DNA of 64,000 nt from Neoceratodus forsteri (GCA_016271365.2 CM028136.1:471756001-471820000), one strand, 5' to 3'. Shown: positions 34,401-45,993, numbered from the stretch's first letter. Notes: a model not told the origin generated them from the letters alone. Numbers and translations are program-made.

Positions 34401-35155
34401 ATACAAAGTGGGTAAAGAACTTCATATAGCAGATGCCCTGAGTAGGGCTATGGGAGAAAATGATGTGCCAGAAACTGAACTAGACAAACATGAGGTCCAT
34501 ACGGTGGACTATATGACCATCAGTGATGAAAAACTGAATTTGTTTCAGCAAGAGACTGACAAAGATCCAGCACTGGTCAAGTTGTGTGACACTGTCTGGA
34601 ATGGGTGGCCCCAGGAGAAAACATCAGCGCACCCCGAGATAAAACAGTACTGGCAGTTCAGAGATGAAATCTTGACAGAAAATGAACTTTTGCTGAAGAG
34701 GGACAGACTGACAGTCCCCACATCACTGAGGCCAGATATGTTAACCAGATTACACAGCAGCCACTTGGGCATTGAAAATTGCAAGCACGGGGCCACAGAT
34801 TTTTTATTCTGGCCAGGGATGAATAGTAAGATTAGTGACATGGTAGCCCAGTGGGGCATTTGCAACCAATTCAGAAAAGCACACTCTAGCGAGCCTCTGC
34901 AGCCACATGAGGTACCAGAGAGACCTGGACAAAAGGTTGGGGCTGACCTATTTGAATCTGAAAGGGAAAATTATCTGGCAATGGTTGATTACTTCTCCAA
35001 ATACATTGAAATGTATGAAGTTACAAAATACAAGTGAAATGGTGATTAACCATATTAAATCACAATGTGCAAGACATGGTATCCCAGAAATTGTTGTAAC
35101 AGATAATAGCCTACAATTTGCATGCATGGAATTCAGAGACTTTCAATGAAAGTAT
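31500..35155 (+). pseudogene. Gypsy pol: protease, RT, RNase H, integrase
   Basis: Protease active site KLDTGAQCNVM at ~31530-31570, after which CR1 copy 3 intervenes. RT (33120-33960): LDAGHAFWQIKL, FKHFPLGICSASEVFQK and VFMDDILIWG (Y/FxDD box intact). RNase H (33967-34395): SVDAASEGMGACLLQE, FASRSLNKAESNYAQIE. Integrase (34408-35155): HSSHLGIENCKHG with a zinc-finger Cys replaced (WGICNQF), GADLFE and a degraded VTDN block in another frame. Stops at ~33268, ~33720, ~33961, ~34393 and ~35036. Confidence 0.88.
31574..32866 (+). mobile_element. CR1 LINE copy 3, 5'-truncated
   Basis: Starts within RT at GGGCACAGGACCCAAGGCAG and ends with CCAAGCGGTCCTTATCTGCC and a TTCTATGTTTCTATG tail. Flanked by ATGCCCT on both sides (31567-31573 and overlapping the tail at 32865-32872), a probable 7-bp target duplication. 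Coding relics: [34 protein letters not shown], a degraded FADD box (FADETK) and the C-terminal block near 32340-32740. It splits the Gypsy protease. Confidence 0.9.
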
Positions 35156-35169
35156 GAATTAAAACATGT

Positions 35170-35935
35170 AGGGCTGGATATTCAAACTGCGCCATTCAAA
35201 GGCGCAAGTCCTTGCGCTGCACAAAATAGATGCGCTGGGGTGTGTCCTGTGCGATATTCAAAGGAGTCGCGCTATTGAGCAACTCCTTTGAATATCGCTT
35301 CCCAGCCATAGCCACTGTGCATGGCGCAGTGGAACTTGTGCAAGCGCAAGTTGACAGAGTGGAGCAGTCAACTTGCAGTGGCATGAGTACCGTGCGCCAT
35401 CGCCAAAATCCGATATTCAAGGTGACATGCAAATGGGGCCTAAATACATGCAAGGCGCAGTGGGGCCATTTGCATGTCATTATAGCTCCATTTGCATGCC
35501 ATTAGCATGTAGGTGCGCCGATCCCCGAGGACTTGCACCTGGCGCCCTGCCAGGCAGCAGCTGTCGGGGATGACGCACCCTGCAGCCCGATCTCGGGCAG
35601 CAATGTGGCTCCCCCACCTCCTCCCGTACATCTCCCTGGTGGTCCAGTGGACGGAAATGCCCGATCGTGGGCAGAAAGAATACAGAACCCCCACATCCCA
35701 TGTGCCGATCGCAGGTAGTAGTAAATTGCCCCAAAACATCTCCCTGGTGTCTAGTGGCCCCACCCTACCCACCCATGAAGCCCCACCACCCGCCTCCCCG
35801 GCAGCCGGAGGGTGGTAGCTTCACCCCGCCAGTAGCTCCGCTGCCCGCCGACTGACTGGCTGGTAGGGCTGCACTCCCATTGGTGCAGAGCTAGAGTCAA
35901 TGGGCATGCAGCCCATACTGTACATGACAGTCCAG
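35170..35935. mobile_element. Hairpin-rich non-autonomous element (GGATATTCAAA type)
   Basis: Begins GGGCTGGATATTCAAA, next to the truncated Gypsy integrase, and ends near CATACTGTACATGACAG, where a truncated L2-like LINE starts. It contains a strong hairpin (GCGATATTCAAAGGAGT ... ACTCCTTTGAATATCGC at about 35250-35297) and a CpG-rich right half. No coding sequence recognised. The ATATTCAAA motif recurs in elements at 58863 and 61449-62880. Confidence 0.55.
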
Positions 35936-37333
35936 ATTTGTGAATGAAGAATGGAACCAGTAAGCCTTAGGAGGGAGGTGGTTGTTGAGTGGTTCTTCCG
36001 AAAACCAGATTGGAAGGGGGTGAAGAAGGAGGAATCAGAGAGGAAGGGTGAGAGTTGAGCGACAACTAAATATTCTTGAAGTTTGGCATGGGTAGAAAGG
36101 AGGGAAATGGGTTGATAGTTGCCAGGCGTGGATATGTCTCCACCCTTGGGGAGAGGAAGGACTATGGTGTGTTTCCAGAATCAGGGTACTTGGGCAGAAA
36201 TTAAGGAGAGGATAAGGATTAGGGAGATATGATAAGCAATTGCAGGAGCAGAAAGGTAGAGAAGTTTAGGATCAAGCTCATCTGGTGAGGTGCCTTTAGA
36301 GGGGTTGAGATATTGGAGGGCATGAAGAACTTCATCAGAGGAGATAGTAGAAAAGGAAAAAGGGGAAGGGGTAGGCGCTGGCTGAGGCAAAGGGCTGAAG
36401 TTAGAAGGTGGCAAGGGAGAGAGGGAATTTAGAAGAGACGTGGTGCACGAGGTGTAGTAGGCATTAAATTAATTGGCCAGGGAGCCAGGGTCGTAAACTA
36501 GGGAGTTATTTATTTTGAGAACTGGAGGGTGAGGGTGAGAGGGAGGAGAGAATAGAGCATGAACAACCCTCCAGAATTTAGATGGAGAGTTAATGTTAGT
36601 CAGGAATGAGGAGTTGAAATAATTGGACTTAGCCAGTCTAGTAGCTTTAGTACATGAATTGTGTAGCATTCTGTACTTGGCATAGTTGTTTGGATGTTTA
36701 GTGATTTGAGTTTTCTCTAGGCCCGGTCATGCTCCCTGAAGCAGGCCAGTAGTTTGGGGGTGATCCAAGGGAGGTGAAGCCCACAGACTCTGGTCCTTCT
36801 GAAAGGAGCAAAGGCATTCCAGGTGAAAATTAATTTCTCCTTAAAATAGTGAAGGGCTTGGTCAATAGAAATGGCAGTGGAGAGGTGGGCCAAATGGTGG
36901 AAGCAAGTGCAGAACTGAGTGGGGTAAAATCTAAGTATTTAAAGGACCAGAGCTGTATAATTTTTAGGGAGAGGTTTGGGGTGATGGACCTTCCATACAA
37001 TGAAAATGGGGCTGTGATCACTAAGGGCATCAGGGAGGAGACCATATTTAATGATGTGGTGCGGGTGGGTTGCGCGTTCCCAGTCAAGCAGGGTGTGGTT
37101 TTGTGTTTTGGGATTAGACATGTGGGCTCAAGTATAAGTTGAGTGAGGTTTAGAGCAGTGACATCATTGTTTAGCTTGTTTAACTTGGGAGACAACCAAT
37201 TTAGATTCAAGTCACCCATTATGAACAGTTCACCAGATTGTGAGAGGGAGGTGATGTTGGCTAAGAGTTCAGTTGTGAACAAGGATTGAATGAAGCATAG
37301 ACTTCGATGGCAGTTAAGGACTGCTTGGCCCAT
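35936..37333 (-). pseudogene. L2-like copy B endonuclease end, linker, RT start
   Basis: Endonuclease block GELFIMGDLNLNWLSPKL (37333-36830), linker FWRVVHALFSPP (36669-36469), then SKGTSPDELDPKLLYLSAPA (36414-36181) and, across the following frame break, KGGDISTPGNYQPISLLST near 36110. Ends in RT before motif A. The codons up to 37294 belong to the LINE; the first few codons of the 37333 frame are CR1 sequence. Confidence 0.75.
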
Positions 37334-37419
37334 CTAGTCTGCCCATTTCTCTACCTACAGGATAGGCCGCAGATCCTAGTTAACCAACAGCCTATTTCTT
37401 CCTACCCCCCACAAGAATT

Positions 37420-40271
37420 GCCTTATGTCTGTCCCATGCATTCTTGAATTCTCCCACAGTTTTAGACCCCACAACCTCCTCAGGAAGGCTGTTCCATGCA
37501 TCCACTACCGTATCTGTGAAATAATACTTCCTCACATTGCCCTGAACTGCCCTCCTTCAATCTATAAATTGTGTCCCTTGTTCTTGCATGTCTCTTTTCT
37601 GAAAGATGCTACCCTCTTGGACTTTGTTGATTCCACTGAGGTACTTAAAAGTTTTATCATGTCCCCTCCTTCTTTCCTCAAGGGTATACATATTAAGCTC
37701 CTTTAGTCTCTCCTCATACAGCTTCTCTTGCAGACCCTGCACCATTTTAGTTGCCCTCCTCTGACTACCTCTATCCTGTCTATGTCCTTGTGGAGATGGG
37801 GTCTCCAGAACTGGACACAGTACTCCAGATGGGGTCTCATCAACTGTCTGTACAGAGGGATTACAACTTCCTGTTTTCTGCTGCAGATGCCTCTCCCTAT
37901 ACATCCCAGTATACCCCCAGCCCTCCCACTGCCTTCTCACATTGCTTGCTAACCTTAAGGTCATCTGATATGATTACCCACAGTCCCTTTCCTTTTTGTT
38001 GTTGTTACTACCTCCCACCCATTGTGTATTCTTCCCTGGGTTCTTGTTTCCCAGGTGCATTATTTTGCACTTCTTTGCATTGAATCCTAGCTGCCATACT
38101 TCTGACCATTCCTCCAATCTTGCCAAGTCCTTTTCATCCTTTCACACCTCCTTGTGTATCAACCCTGTTGCAGATCTTTGTGTCATCTGCAAAAAAGGCA
38201 TATTTTTCCTTCCAGTCCCTCTGCAATGTCACTGATGAAGACATTAAAAAGGACTGGACCCAATACTGAACCCTGCGGTACCCCACTAGTAATCCCTCTT
38301 TCTTCGGAGTGGACTCCATTTACAATTACCTTCTGTGTCCTGTTGTGCAGCCAATGTTTTACCCAAGCTACCACCCTGGGACCCACTCCTAGGCTGGTTA
38401 ATTTGATTATTAATCTTTTGTGTGGGACTGTGTCAAACGCCTTGCTAAAGTCTAGGTAGGCCATGTCCACAGCCCCTCCATGGTCTACTACTTTGCTTAC
38501 CCAGTCAAAGAAATCTATTAGATTCATCTGACATGACCTTCCTGCTGTGAACCCATGCTGCCTTGGGTCCTGTGCTCCACTGGCCTCTAGGTACTCAACT
38601 ATTCTTTCCTTCAGAAGTGACTCCATCACTTTCCCTACTACAGAGGTCAGACTGACAGGTCTGTAGTTTCCTGCCTCTGTCTTGATCCCACTTTTGTGAA
38701 GGGGAATCACATCTTCCTTCCTCCAGTCCTTGGGTACCACACCATCCTCCCATGATTTATTAAAAAGAGTAGCCAGAGGTTTCACTAGTTCCTCCCTTAA
38801 TTCTTTTAGAATTCTGGGGTGAATTCCATCAGGACCCATTGCTTTGTCCACCTTCAGTTTTAGGAGTTCTTGCAGAACCCTTTCTTCTGTGAAAGGACTG
38901 GGATCGACCCCCCTATCAAGAGTGCTTCTGTTAATTGGATTAGGCACTTCCCCCTCCTCTTTTGTGAATACTGAGCAGAAATATTCATTCAGTATCCCTG
39001 CTTTTTCACTTCCCCCTCTGCCTACCCACCATTCCTTCTATTCAGACTCACTATCCCTCACTTTGTCTTTCTACGCTCGCCGATGTACCTATAAAAGGTT
39101 TTATTCCTCTTCTTAACTGAGTTGGCTATCTTTTCCTCAGTTTGGGCCTTTGCTATTCTGACTTCCCTCCCTGCTTCCTTCTACCTTAACTGGTACAGCT
39201 CTCTGTCCTGCTCCTTCTGTGTTTCCTTATACTTCCAGAATGCTATCTTTTTCTTCCTGACTTTCACAGCCACCTCTTTTAAGAACCATAGTGGCTTTTT
39301 CTTTCATTTTGATTTGTTGATTTGCTTCACACAAAGGCTTGTTGCCTCTGTGATGGCAGTTCTAATGATTCCTCATTGTTGCTTCACACCTCCTTCTAGC
39401 CTGTTTGATAGAGCTTTTCTGAGGCACTCTTCTATCTTGCCAAAGTCAGCCCTCCTAAAGTCCAGTACCCTCACTTTTGTATGGCTTGACTCTGTAGCTG
39501 AGTTTAACGTGAACCACACTGTTTGATGGTCACTTGTCCCCAGATGGCAACCCACTTCTAGATCTGAGATCCTCTCACTGCCCCCATTTGAGAGTATGAG
39601 GTGTAAGATTGCTCCCTCACAAGTGGGTTCCGAAACTAGCTGTCTGAGGCCTGCCACCTGTAGGGCATCAAGAATGGCCCTGCTCTTGGATGTGGCTGCA
39701 GCAAATGTGCTCCAGTTAACATTTGGCATATTCAGGTCTCCCATCAACAGTATCTCTCCTTTCTCTGCCATTCTAAGAATGCCTCCTATCATATCCTTGT
39801 CCATTCCTCCCCCTGACATGGGGGTCTGTACACAACCCCTGTGTGGATTGTGGTGCCCTTTCCAGTCTCCAAGGTGACCCACAGTGCCTCCTCTCCTCCC
39901 TGTTTACTCTTTTGTTCAATTGCTTTTATCCCTTCCTTTACATAGAGAGCTACTCCTCCCCCTCTTCTCCCCTGCCTGTCTCTCCTGTAGGTTATGTACC
40001 CTGGTATGTTAACATCCCAGTCATGGTTTTCTGTGTACCACATTTCTGTGACTGCTACGATATCCAGGCATCCCTCTTCCATCAAGGCCACCAGCTCAGG
40101 GAGCTTGTTGCCCAGACTATGGGCATTGGTACTCATTACCCTCCATTTCCTGATGGCCTTACTCCCTTTTGCCCCATCTCTGTCATTCTTGCCTTTGTCA
40201 CTTTCTCCATTTACCCCAGCCCTTCTACCTATTGACACCTCTATGTTGGTGTTTGTCACACTTACTACCAT
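37420..40271 (-). pseudogene. CR1 copy 4 ORF2: endonuclease and reverse transcriptase
   Basis: Endonuclease: STNAHSLGNKLPEL, VTEMWYTE, ILLMGDLNMPNVNW and SDHQTVWF (40271-39373, one shift at ~39885). RT 38947-38183: [59 protein letters not shown] and [19 protein letters not shown], then a shift so that [12 protein letters not shown] is read in the next frame (38319-38134). The C-terminal block RRATKMVQGLQEKLYEERL (37964-37557) follows. Catalytic residues are all still recognisable. Confidence 0.88.
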
Positions 40272-40326
40272 GATTATTTGGGGGGGCTAGGATTTCCCTG
40301 CTCCTTTCCAGTGTCTCCCCCCTTGG

Positions 40327-41249
40327 CTAGTTTAAATGCTTGCCAATGAAGCATTTAAACCTATCACCTAGGATCTTGGTTCCCCTCCCAGACAGATGCA
40401 GCCCATCATGCCAGTATAGGCTTGCATCACTCCAGGTGGACCCCCGGTCCCCAATGAGGCCAAATCCATGAGCTCCACACCAGTTTTTCAACCACTGATT
40501 GAATCCCATGGTGCAGAACACCCTAGCCTCTCCTATGCCATAGATGGGCAGCACCTCCGAGAAGGTTACCGTGCGTGCTACTTGACTAAGGCCCCTCCCC
40601 AATTCCACAAACTCTTCCTGCACTTCTCTAATCCCTTTCTTAGCCAGGTCATTTGTCCCTAGGTTGACAATGATATCCAGCTCCCTCCCCTGTGCAACTG
40701 CTCCTGCAATCCTGAAGATTCGCTCTCTGTCCCTCCAAGCCAGGGTGCCAGGCAGGCACCTTACCTCCCTCTCCCATTCCTCCCCCAGTTCTACCTTTCT
40801 AACAATGGAGTTCCCCACCAGGAGTTGTTTTCTTCCCCTGCAGGGTCCCCTGCCACCCTCCTGTGGGTCTCCTTTGTGGAGGTTCCCAGCATCCTCCTTG
40901 TTCTCCACTGTGGGTGCCTCCATAGAGGAACCACACTTTGCCAGAATGGCATAGGAATTGTGGAGAGGTACAACTGGAGGGATGCACCTCTGTTCCACCA
41001 CCTCACCCTCCCTGGCCACTGTGGTCAACTGCTCCTCTTTCTTGGCAACCTCTGAGGCAACGGCAGTGGCACTGGTGGTCCCTGGATGGAAGAAGAGGTC
41101 CCACAAATCCTGGCCAACTCAGCCTGGAGATGAGCAATCTCCTCCCTCAGCCCAGAGAGGTTCCTGCAGATGGGACAACACTGCATCCTCCAGAATGTCT
41201 CCTGGAAGACTGCTGCTCCACAGCCACTGCACTGCACCACTCCAATCAT
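40327..41249 (-). pseudogene. CR1 copy 4 ORF1 with zinc finger and SGNH esterase
   Basis: The N-terminal frame (41249-41025) has a Cys cluster CSGCGAAVF ... CCPIC and a short coiled coil (LREEIAHLQAELARI). After a frameshift near 41090 the 40327-41106 frame (259 codons) carries an SGNH-hydrolase domain: LLVGNSIVRKV (block I nucleophile Ser), VNLGTNDLAKKG (block III Asn) and YWHDGLHLSGRGTKIL (block V Asp/His). Esterase domains are known in ORF1 proteins of many CR1 elements. Apart from the frameshift the domain looks intact. Confidence 0.86.
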
Positions 41250-41608
41250 GTCTTATTTCTGGCCCCTTAACTGTTTGCAATCCTTACTCTTTCCTCTGTT
41301 TTTTTTCTCTCCCTCTCTCCTTACTTTCTGCTTGTGTGCCCTTTAAGCTCCTGATTGTCCTGTTCTGAGACAAGAATATCCTATATTTCTCAGTAGACCA
41401 CTTACTTGCTCAGAGGCAGACCTCCAGCAGCTAGAGGGGTCCGGAGAGCTACTTTTGCCCTTCTAGGAAGGTGGGTCTTTGGTGGTTCTGTGATCACTCA
41501 CTTCCTGCTCCCAAACAGGAAGTTCCTGTTGTCAGTCACATCCTGTGCCTATTAAAATAGAACTAGCTTTGGGTGGTGGGGTGGATGGGAGGTAAGGAGG
41601 GCAATATA

Positions 41609-41990
41609 GTCCCAGTAGAGAAGATCAGTCACTCAGCAGTCCTCTCTCCTGGTGTCTTCTGCCAAGCTATTAGCAGAATCTTTCTAAGGCAGTCTTTAAA
41701 TGTAGCTTCCTTCTAGCTAAGCCACTCCCCCTACTTACCAGATCTTTCTACAAGCAATTTAAACCTCACAGCTATTAAGTCCTTTCAATCACCTGAGATT
41801 TACACCTAGATAACTGTTCAGGTACCCATTCAGTTCAGTTAACTCAGACAAACACACACTTTTTTTTGTTTTGTTTGTTAGTTTTTTACCCTAAATTAAA
41901 GGTCCAAGTACAAAAGTTCTTCTTCTTTAGTCCCAGCAGAGAAGTCCAGTCACACAGCAGTCCTTTCTCCTGGTGTCTTCTGCCAATGCT
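41609..41990. repeat. Direct duplication in the CR1 5' leader
   Basis: Two ~62-bp copies about 320 bp apart (41609-41671 and 41929-41990), both containing CTCCTGGTGTCTTCTGCCAA and GCAGTCCT. The distal copy lies at the element's 5' end. Confidence 0.8.
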
Positions 41991-42149
41991 TGGGCAGCAA
42001 TAGATGCCAGCCATGAAGATTGGGATTGAGAAAGGAAGGGTAATGCAGGTGACAAGGGCTTTGTAGGTAGCTGGGATGGAGGTAGTTAGGGTAGTAGTAA
42101 ACTGCAGTGACGACAGGATATACATGGTCACTCCCCCTCTGCTACCCAA

Positions 42150-42650
42150 TCAATCTTTCCTGGAGAGGGAATACCCAGGGATAGCAATGGCATTGTCAGG
42201 GATGCTTCTTTTGTGCCATGTCTTCATAATAATTAGGATGTCAGGGGTGTGTGAAATCACAAGAGTTTGTAGCAGGTTGATTTTAGGTAGCAGGCTGCAG
42301 ATGTTCAGGTGGAGGAACTTCAACCAGTTAGGAAGGGTTGTAGTGGAAGTGGGGTTTGAAGACATGTTGTTTGGGTAAGGAGCCAGGGTAGGAGAAGAAA
42401 TAGTACCAGGGTTGGGGTGGATGTTCCCTGATGAAAGAAGGAGGAGGCCAAGGATGAAATAGTGAAGTTTAGGACTCTTGTAATGAGAGTAGGAAATATG
42501 GAAGGGAGGGGAAGAGGGAGAGAGGAGCGGAGAGAAGGAGATAAGGAAATGAAGAAAGGCAAAGTGACTAGGAAGGGAAAACAGAGAGGCTGGAGGGTAG
42601 CAGGGAAATTGGGGTCTATTTACAAGAGAAGCTGTGGGGGTGATTGACAA
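42150..42650 (-). pseudogene. L2-like copy B 2A-like leader and endonuclease start
   Basis: The 167-codon frame starts with an unstructured Pro/Ser/Phe-rich stretch and a hydrophobic run ending LLLLSSGNIHPNPGT at 42402-42440, a 2A-like motif. WLKFLHLNICSLLPKINLL and PDILIIMKTWHKRS follow, the N and E blocks of the APE endonuclease, with the catalytic Glu position now Lys. The same layout occurs in copy A. Confidence 0.75.
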
Positions 42651-42780
42651 GATGAAGGAGGTATCTGGGAGGGAAGGGGAGAGAGAAGTGGTAATAGGTG
42701 TGGAGGGGAGACTGGGATAAGGGTAAGAACCAGGAAGGGTGTGAGTAGGAGGGAGATGGAAACCATTCTGGGTAGGATAG

Positions 42781-43499
42781 TAGAGGGTTTGTACAGACTT
42801 ACAGATTCAGATCACACCACTGAATGTTTGAACATTGATAATTTGCTTTAGGTATGAATGACCCAGGACTAGAAATGTTTGGGAAGAGCAGTGTGAAGAG
42901 GATTGCAACCTACATGTGTTGTACTCTAGTGGCTTTACAGTATAATATGGAAATGCAAAAAAAAAAGCAACAAATTGCAGCATGGAGCTAAAACAAAGGG
43001 TGTTAAATGGGGGTGTGCATCTGACCTAAATGTTTGCTGCCAGGTCCGGGGGAGGTCTAGTAGCCAGACAGATTAGAAATGCAGAATCAGTCTTAAACTT
43101 TAAAATAAAAATGCAGAAATGACCATCAGCAATCTAATATGCACTGTAACATCTGTTCCAATTAAAATTTGTTCTGAAAATCAACTCTACAGTCATGCAA
43201 GTAAATTATTTCCTTGGTGTTAATCACCACCAGTGTCCCTTATTATCTGAGAAGGTGAATAACAGAGATTTAACTATTTGGTAAATCCAAATAACAACCA
43301 AAAGCATCACCTTTAGAAACTTATCACAGACATGATGACCGATATGTTGGACGGCATCATGACACAATATGAAAAAAGCAAGTTTCAGTGCTTTGCCCTG
43401 CGCTAAATCATACCTGTGTGATTTCTTTCAGCACCAAGTAAGATAATGTAGGAGATTAATCTCCTAGGATACTCATAAACCATCTGCACAACCACTTAC
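42781..43499. other. Unclassified intergenic DNA
   Basis: Lies between the 5' end of L2-like copy B and the 3' end of L1 copy B. An A-rich stretch at 42957-42966; otherwise no feature recognised. Confidence 0.4.
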
Positions 43500-44707
43500 A
43501 TAATAACTGCAAATGGGGATGTGGTTTATAACTCAGCATAGAAGGAAACAGCTAGAGCAGCTGATCAAGGATAGGAGTTCCCTCTGTTTCCTCTTTGTAA
43601 TCAATGTATGGCAGCCATCTTTTATTGTATTTATCCTTAAATGGTCTCAAGAGGGCCATAATAGTTTCTATTTTACATATGGATTGTATGTTCTGGAGTC
43701 ATTGAGCAACAGATGGGGTGCTAGTTTCATCTAACATTGTGTAATTGCCTTGAGTGCTGCTACAATCAAGATAAAAAATAAGTACTTGTATGTTCTGTGT
43801 GCCCCTTGTGGGGGGGGGGCAGAACCATGTGGGCCATAGTCAAAGCTAAGGATAGTTCTAGAATGTGGGTTATCTGTTGAGAGACAGCACTCCAGAACAG
43901 CTGTAGTATGGGGCACCCCCAGAAAATATGACGGTGGGTACCCATTTCGCCACACTACCTCCAGCACAAATTAGAGAAATCAGTGCCAAAGTAGCAAGAT
44001 TGCTCTGGGGTGATAAAAAAAGATAAAAAAAAAGCACAGTTACTTTCCATCAGAACTTTCTCCCAAGTACCAGATGATTTAGTTTTGTGGATAGTACCCT
44101 AAATAATGGACCACTGTTTCATAGAAATGGTTAGGTTGGCTTCACTGGTCCATCTCCCTTGAATTCTTGTGATACCTTGTTCCCCTGCCTTCCCCATCAA
44201 GATCCACTGTAACTTAAAAATAGAAGATTGATATGTATCAAGGTGTGCTTATGTGTCTATAAATATTATACCTGGAGGAGAGGCTGCTGCCAGACCTTGG
44301 CCACCTGGGCCTTTAATAATAAAATCTCTACATTGGCAATAGCCCCAACCCATGCCACCTAGCATAAGCTCTGTCCAATCATACAGTCAAAACCAGGGCT
44401 CCAAAAGATAGGGAGCCAGTTCCGTATCACCCCAACTTGACCCCAGGTTGATCTTACTTGCATGTTTGGTCCATTGGTTGGAGATGTCTCTCACAGTTAA
44501 ATTCTCCCCCTGTCCATGGGAGATAACATAACGGAATGTATGTGTGTGTGCCCTATGCTCTAGAGGAGTCCATCCATTATTCGGGGAATATATGATGATC
44601 TCTAGCAGGGTCTGAAGTTGAGTTGCTTCATAATAAGTTTTGAAACATGGGGGATGGCTCTACGATGCTGGTACAACAATTTGTAGACCTGCATCTCGCC
44701 GACAGGA

Positions 44708-44949
44708 ACCATGTTGACCTCGAGTTACGGTTGTCATGATTCCTGTTTGTCTCCCGGTCCTTTTTTGTATTGGGGGGGCTTTGCCACCTGAACCGCCATG
44801 CGGGGGGGGCTCTGCCACCCTCCCCCCTGACATTAGGATTCTTAACTCCAGTCAGAGTTACTTCAAGGTGGGGGTGCAGGATCGGGAGAGAGTGTGCCCC
44901 TGTCTCGGGACACACCAACACAGTGACCTGTCAGCAAAGTGTCGATTTT
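44708..44949. mobile_element. 242-bp GC-rich insert in L1 copy B
   Basis: Flanked by GCCGACAGGA at 44698-44707 and 44950-44959, a candidate 10-bp target duplication. Contains G8/G7 runs and a repeated GGGGGGGCTNTGCCACC motif. Family unknown. Confidence 0.45.
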
Positions 44950-45278
44950 GCCGACAGGACTGTAGTTCACTGTGGTTTCACCCTAAGGGGTGCATACCCA
45001 TGGGAGACCGATACTCCCTTCATCTTTAGGTTGTGTAAGAATAGATCAATGGATTCTAGGCCTCCCCCTCCATATGAATTTAGCCAAATGTCTACAAAGT
45101 TCCTTCCAGTCCCCACTAGGTATTGGAATAGGTAAAGCTGATAAAGAAAAAGAAAATGTGATAAAATATTAATTTTTATGGTGTCTAGTTCAATGCTAAA
45201 AGTTAATGGTAATGATTGCCAGCTATGTAAGTCAGCAAAGACCTGCTGTTTTAGTGGTGGATTGTTAACAGTAAATAG

Positions 45279-45993
45279 GGGCCCAATTCCAGGTCGAATG
45301 TTGCAACTCACCAGCGTATGCGAGTTGCGACATTCACTGCTACGCCATGGACCCTGGACTGCATTCCAAGAGAAGCAGAGTCCCAGCACTTGCAACATGC
45401 AGGTTACACCATATGGAGGTTAATGCCACGGGCATGGCGTAGAAGCCCCGCATGTCACAAGTCATGCCCCACTACTGGTGGCCCCCCAAATCCCCCCACC
45501 CCGGAACACCACGGCATACACCAGGGGGCATGGGGTGGGTGGAACTGAGGAGAGTGCACTGGAGATTGAATCCCTGTGGGTCCCTGACTTTCTGGGGGGG
45601 CAGGAGTGTGCTTGTGGGGGCACGAGGAGTACATTGGCACCATTGCTGTGATGCTGTGGAACAGTCATCCAATGGATGGCACTGTCAGATGCCCCTTAGA
45701 ACAGCTAACTTATCTCTGCCAGTGTGGCTCCTAGAATCACAGCAGTGGGTTACGGCAGCTGCTCTCTTGGAATAGGCACAGTTGCTGCTGTACTACACCT
45801 TTTCACCATATCTTTGTGGTCTACGGTGTAGTGGGTGGCATAACCCATGGTTGGCATAGCCCACAGCCTGCATGGAGCAAGGCGCCTCTTGGAAATGGGG
45901 TCTGGTGTACCACTTGGCGCAAGTCATGAGATACGCAAAGGGGTTTGGTGTATCTTGACTTATGCCAGTGTATGCTGATGTGGAATTGGCCCC
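45279..45993. mobile_element. 715-bp Harbinger-like non-autonomous DNA transposon
   Basis: Terminal inverted repeats GGGCCCAATTCCA (left) and TGGAATTGGCCC (right), flanked by TAG on both sides (45276-45278, 45994-45996), consistent with the 3-bp target duplication of PIF/Harbinger elements. Internal hairpin GAATGTTGCAACTC ... GAGTTGCGACATTC at 45297-45338. No transposase coding sequence. Confidence 0.7.

Larger units (their letters stand above)
30637..35169 (+). mobile_element. Ty3/Gypsy LTR retrotransposon, internal region, 3'-truncated
   Basis: gag, protease, RT, RNase H and integrase relics in Gypsy order, interrupted in the protease by CR1 copy 3 (31574-32866) and cut off within the integrase at 35169, where an unrelated hairpin-rich element starts. 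No 3' LTR lies in the window. Proteins are of the vertebrate 'K02A2.6-like' Gypsy type. Multiple stops show it is inactive. Confidence 0.88.
37295..41995 (-). mobile_element. CR1 LINE copy 4, essentially full length
   Basis: From 5' to 3' on the minus strand: a ~745-bp 5' leader with a ~60-bp direct duplication, ORF1 (41249-40327), a short gap, ORF2 (40271 to about 37420) and the CR1 3' end (complement of ATAGACTTCGATGGCAG at 37297). About 4.7 kb, the usual size of a complete CR1. It sits inside L2-like copy B. Confidence 0.9.
35936..42780 (-). mobile_element. L2-like LINE copy B, split by CR1 copy 4
   Basis: Minus-strand L2-like LINE in two pieces. 42780-41996 holds the leader, 2A-like motif and endonuclease N-terminus; 37294-35936 holds the endonuclease remainder, linker and first RT motifs. 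The reading text joins sensibly across the CR1 (…YCCPS / …IQSLFTTELL), so the CR1 landed cleanly inside the endonuclease. The 3' two-thirds of RT is missing, cut off at 35936. Confidence 0.78.

Noticed and set aside
35373..35855. Overlapping Pro-rich open frames in the GC-rich block
   Set aside because: Open in several frames because of base composition; no domain, and the block is a non-autonomous element.
43801..43820. G-runs (also 61-kb C/G runs) as G-quadruplex regulators
   Set aside because: Single homopolymer runs inside decayed LINEs; no four-tract arrangement near a promoter.
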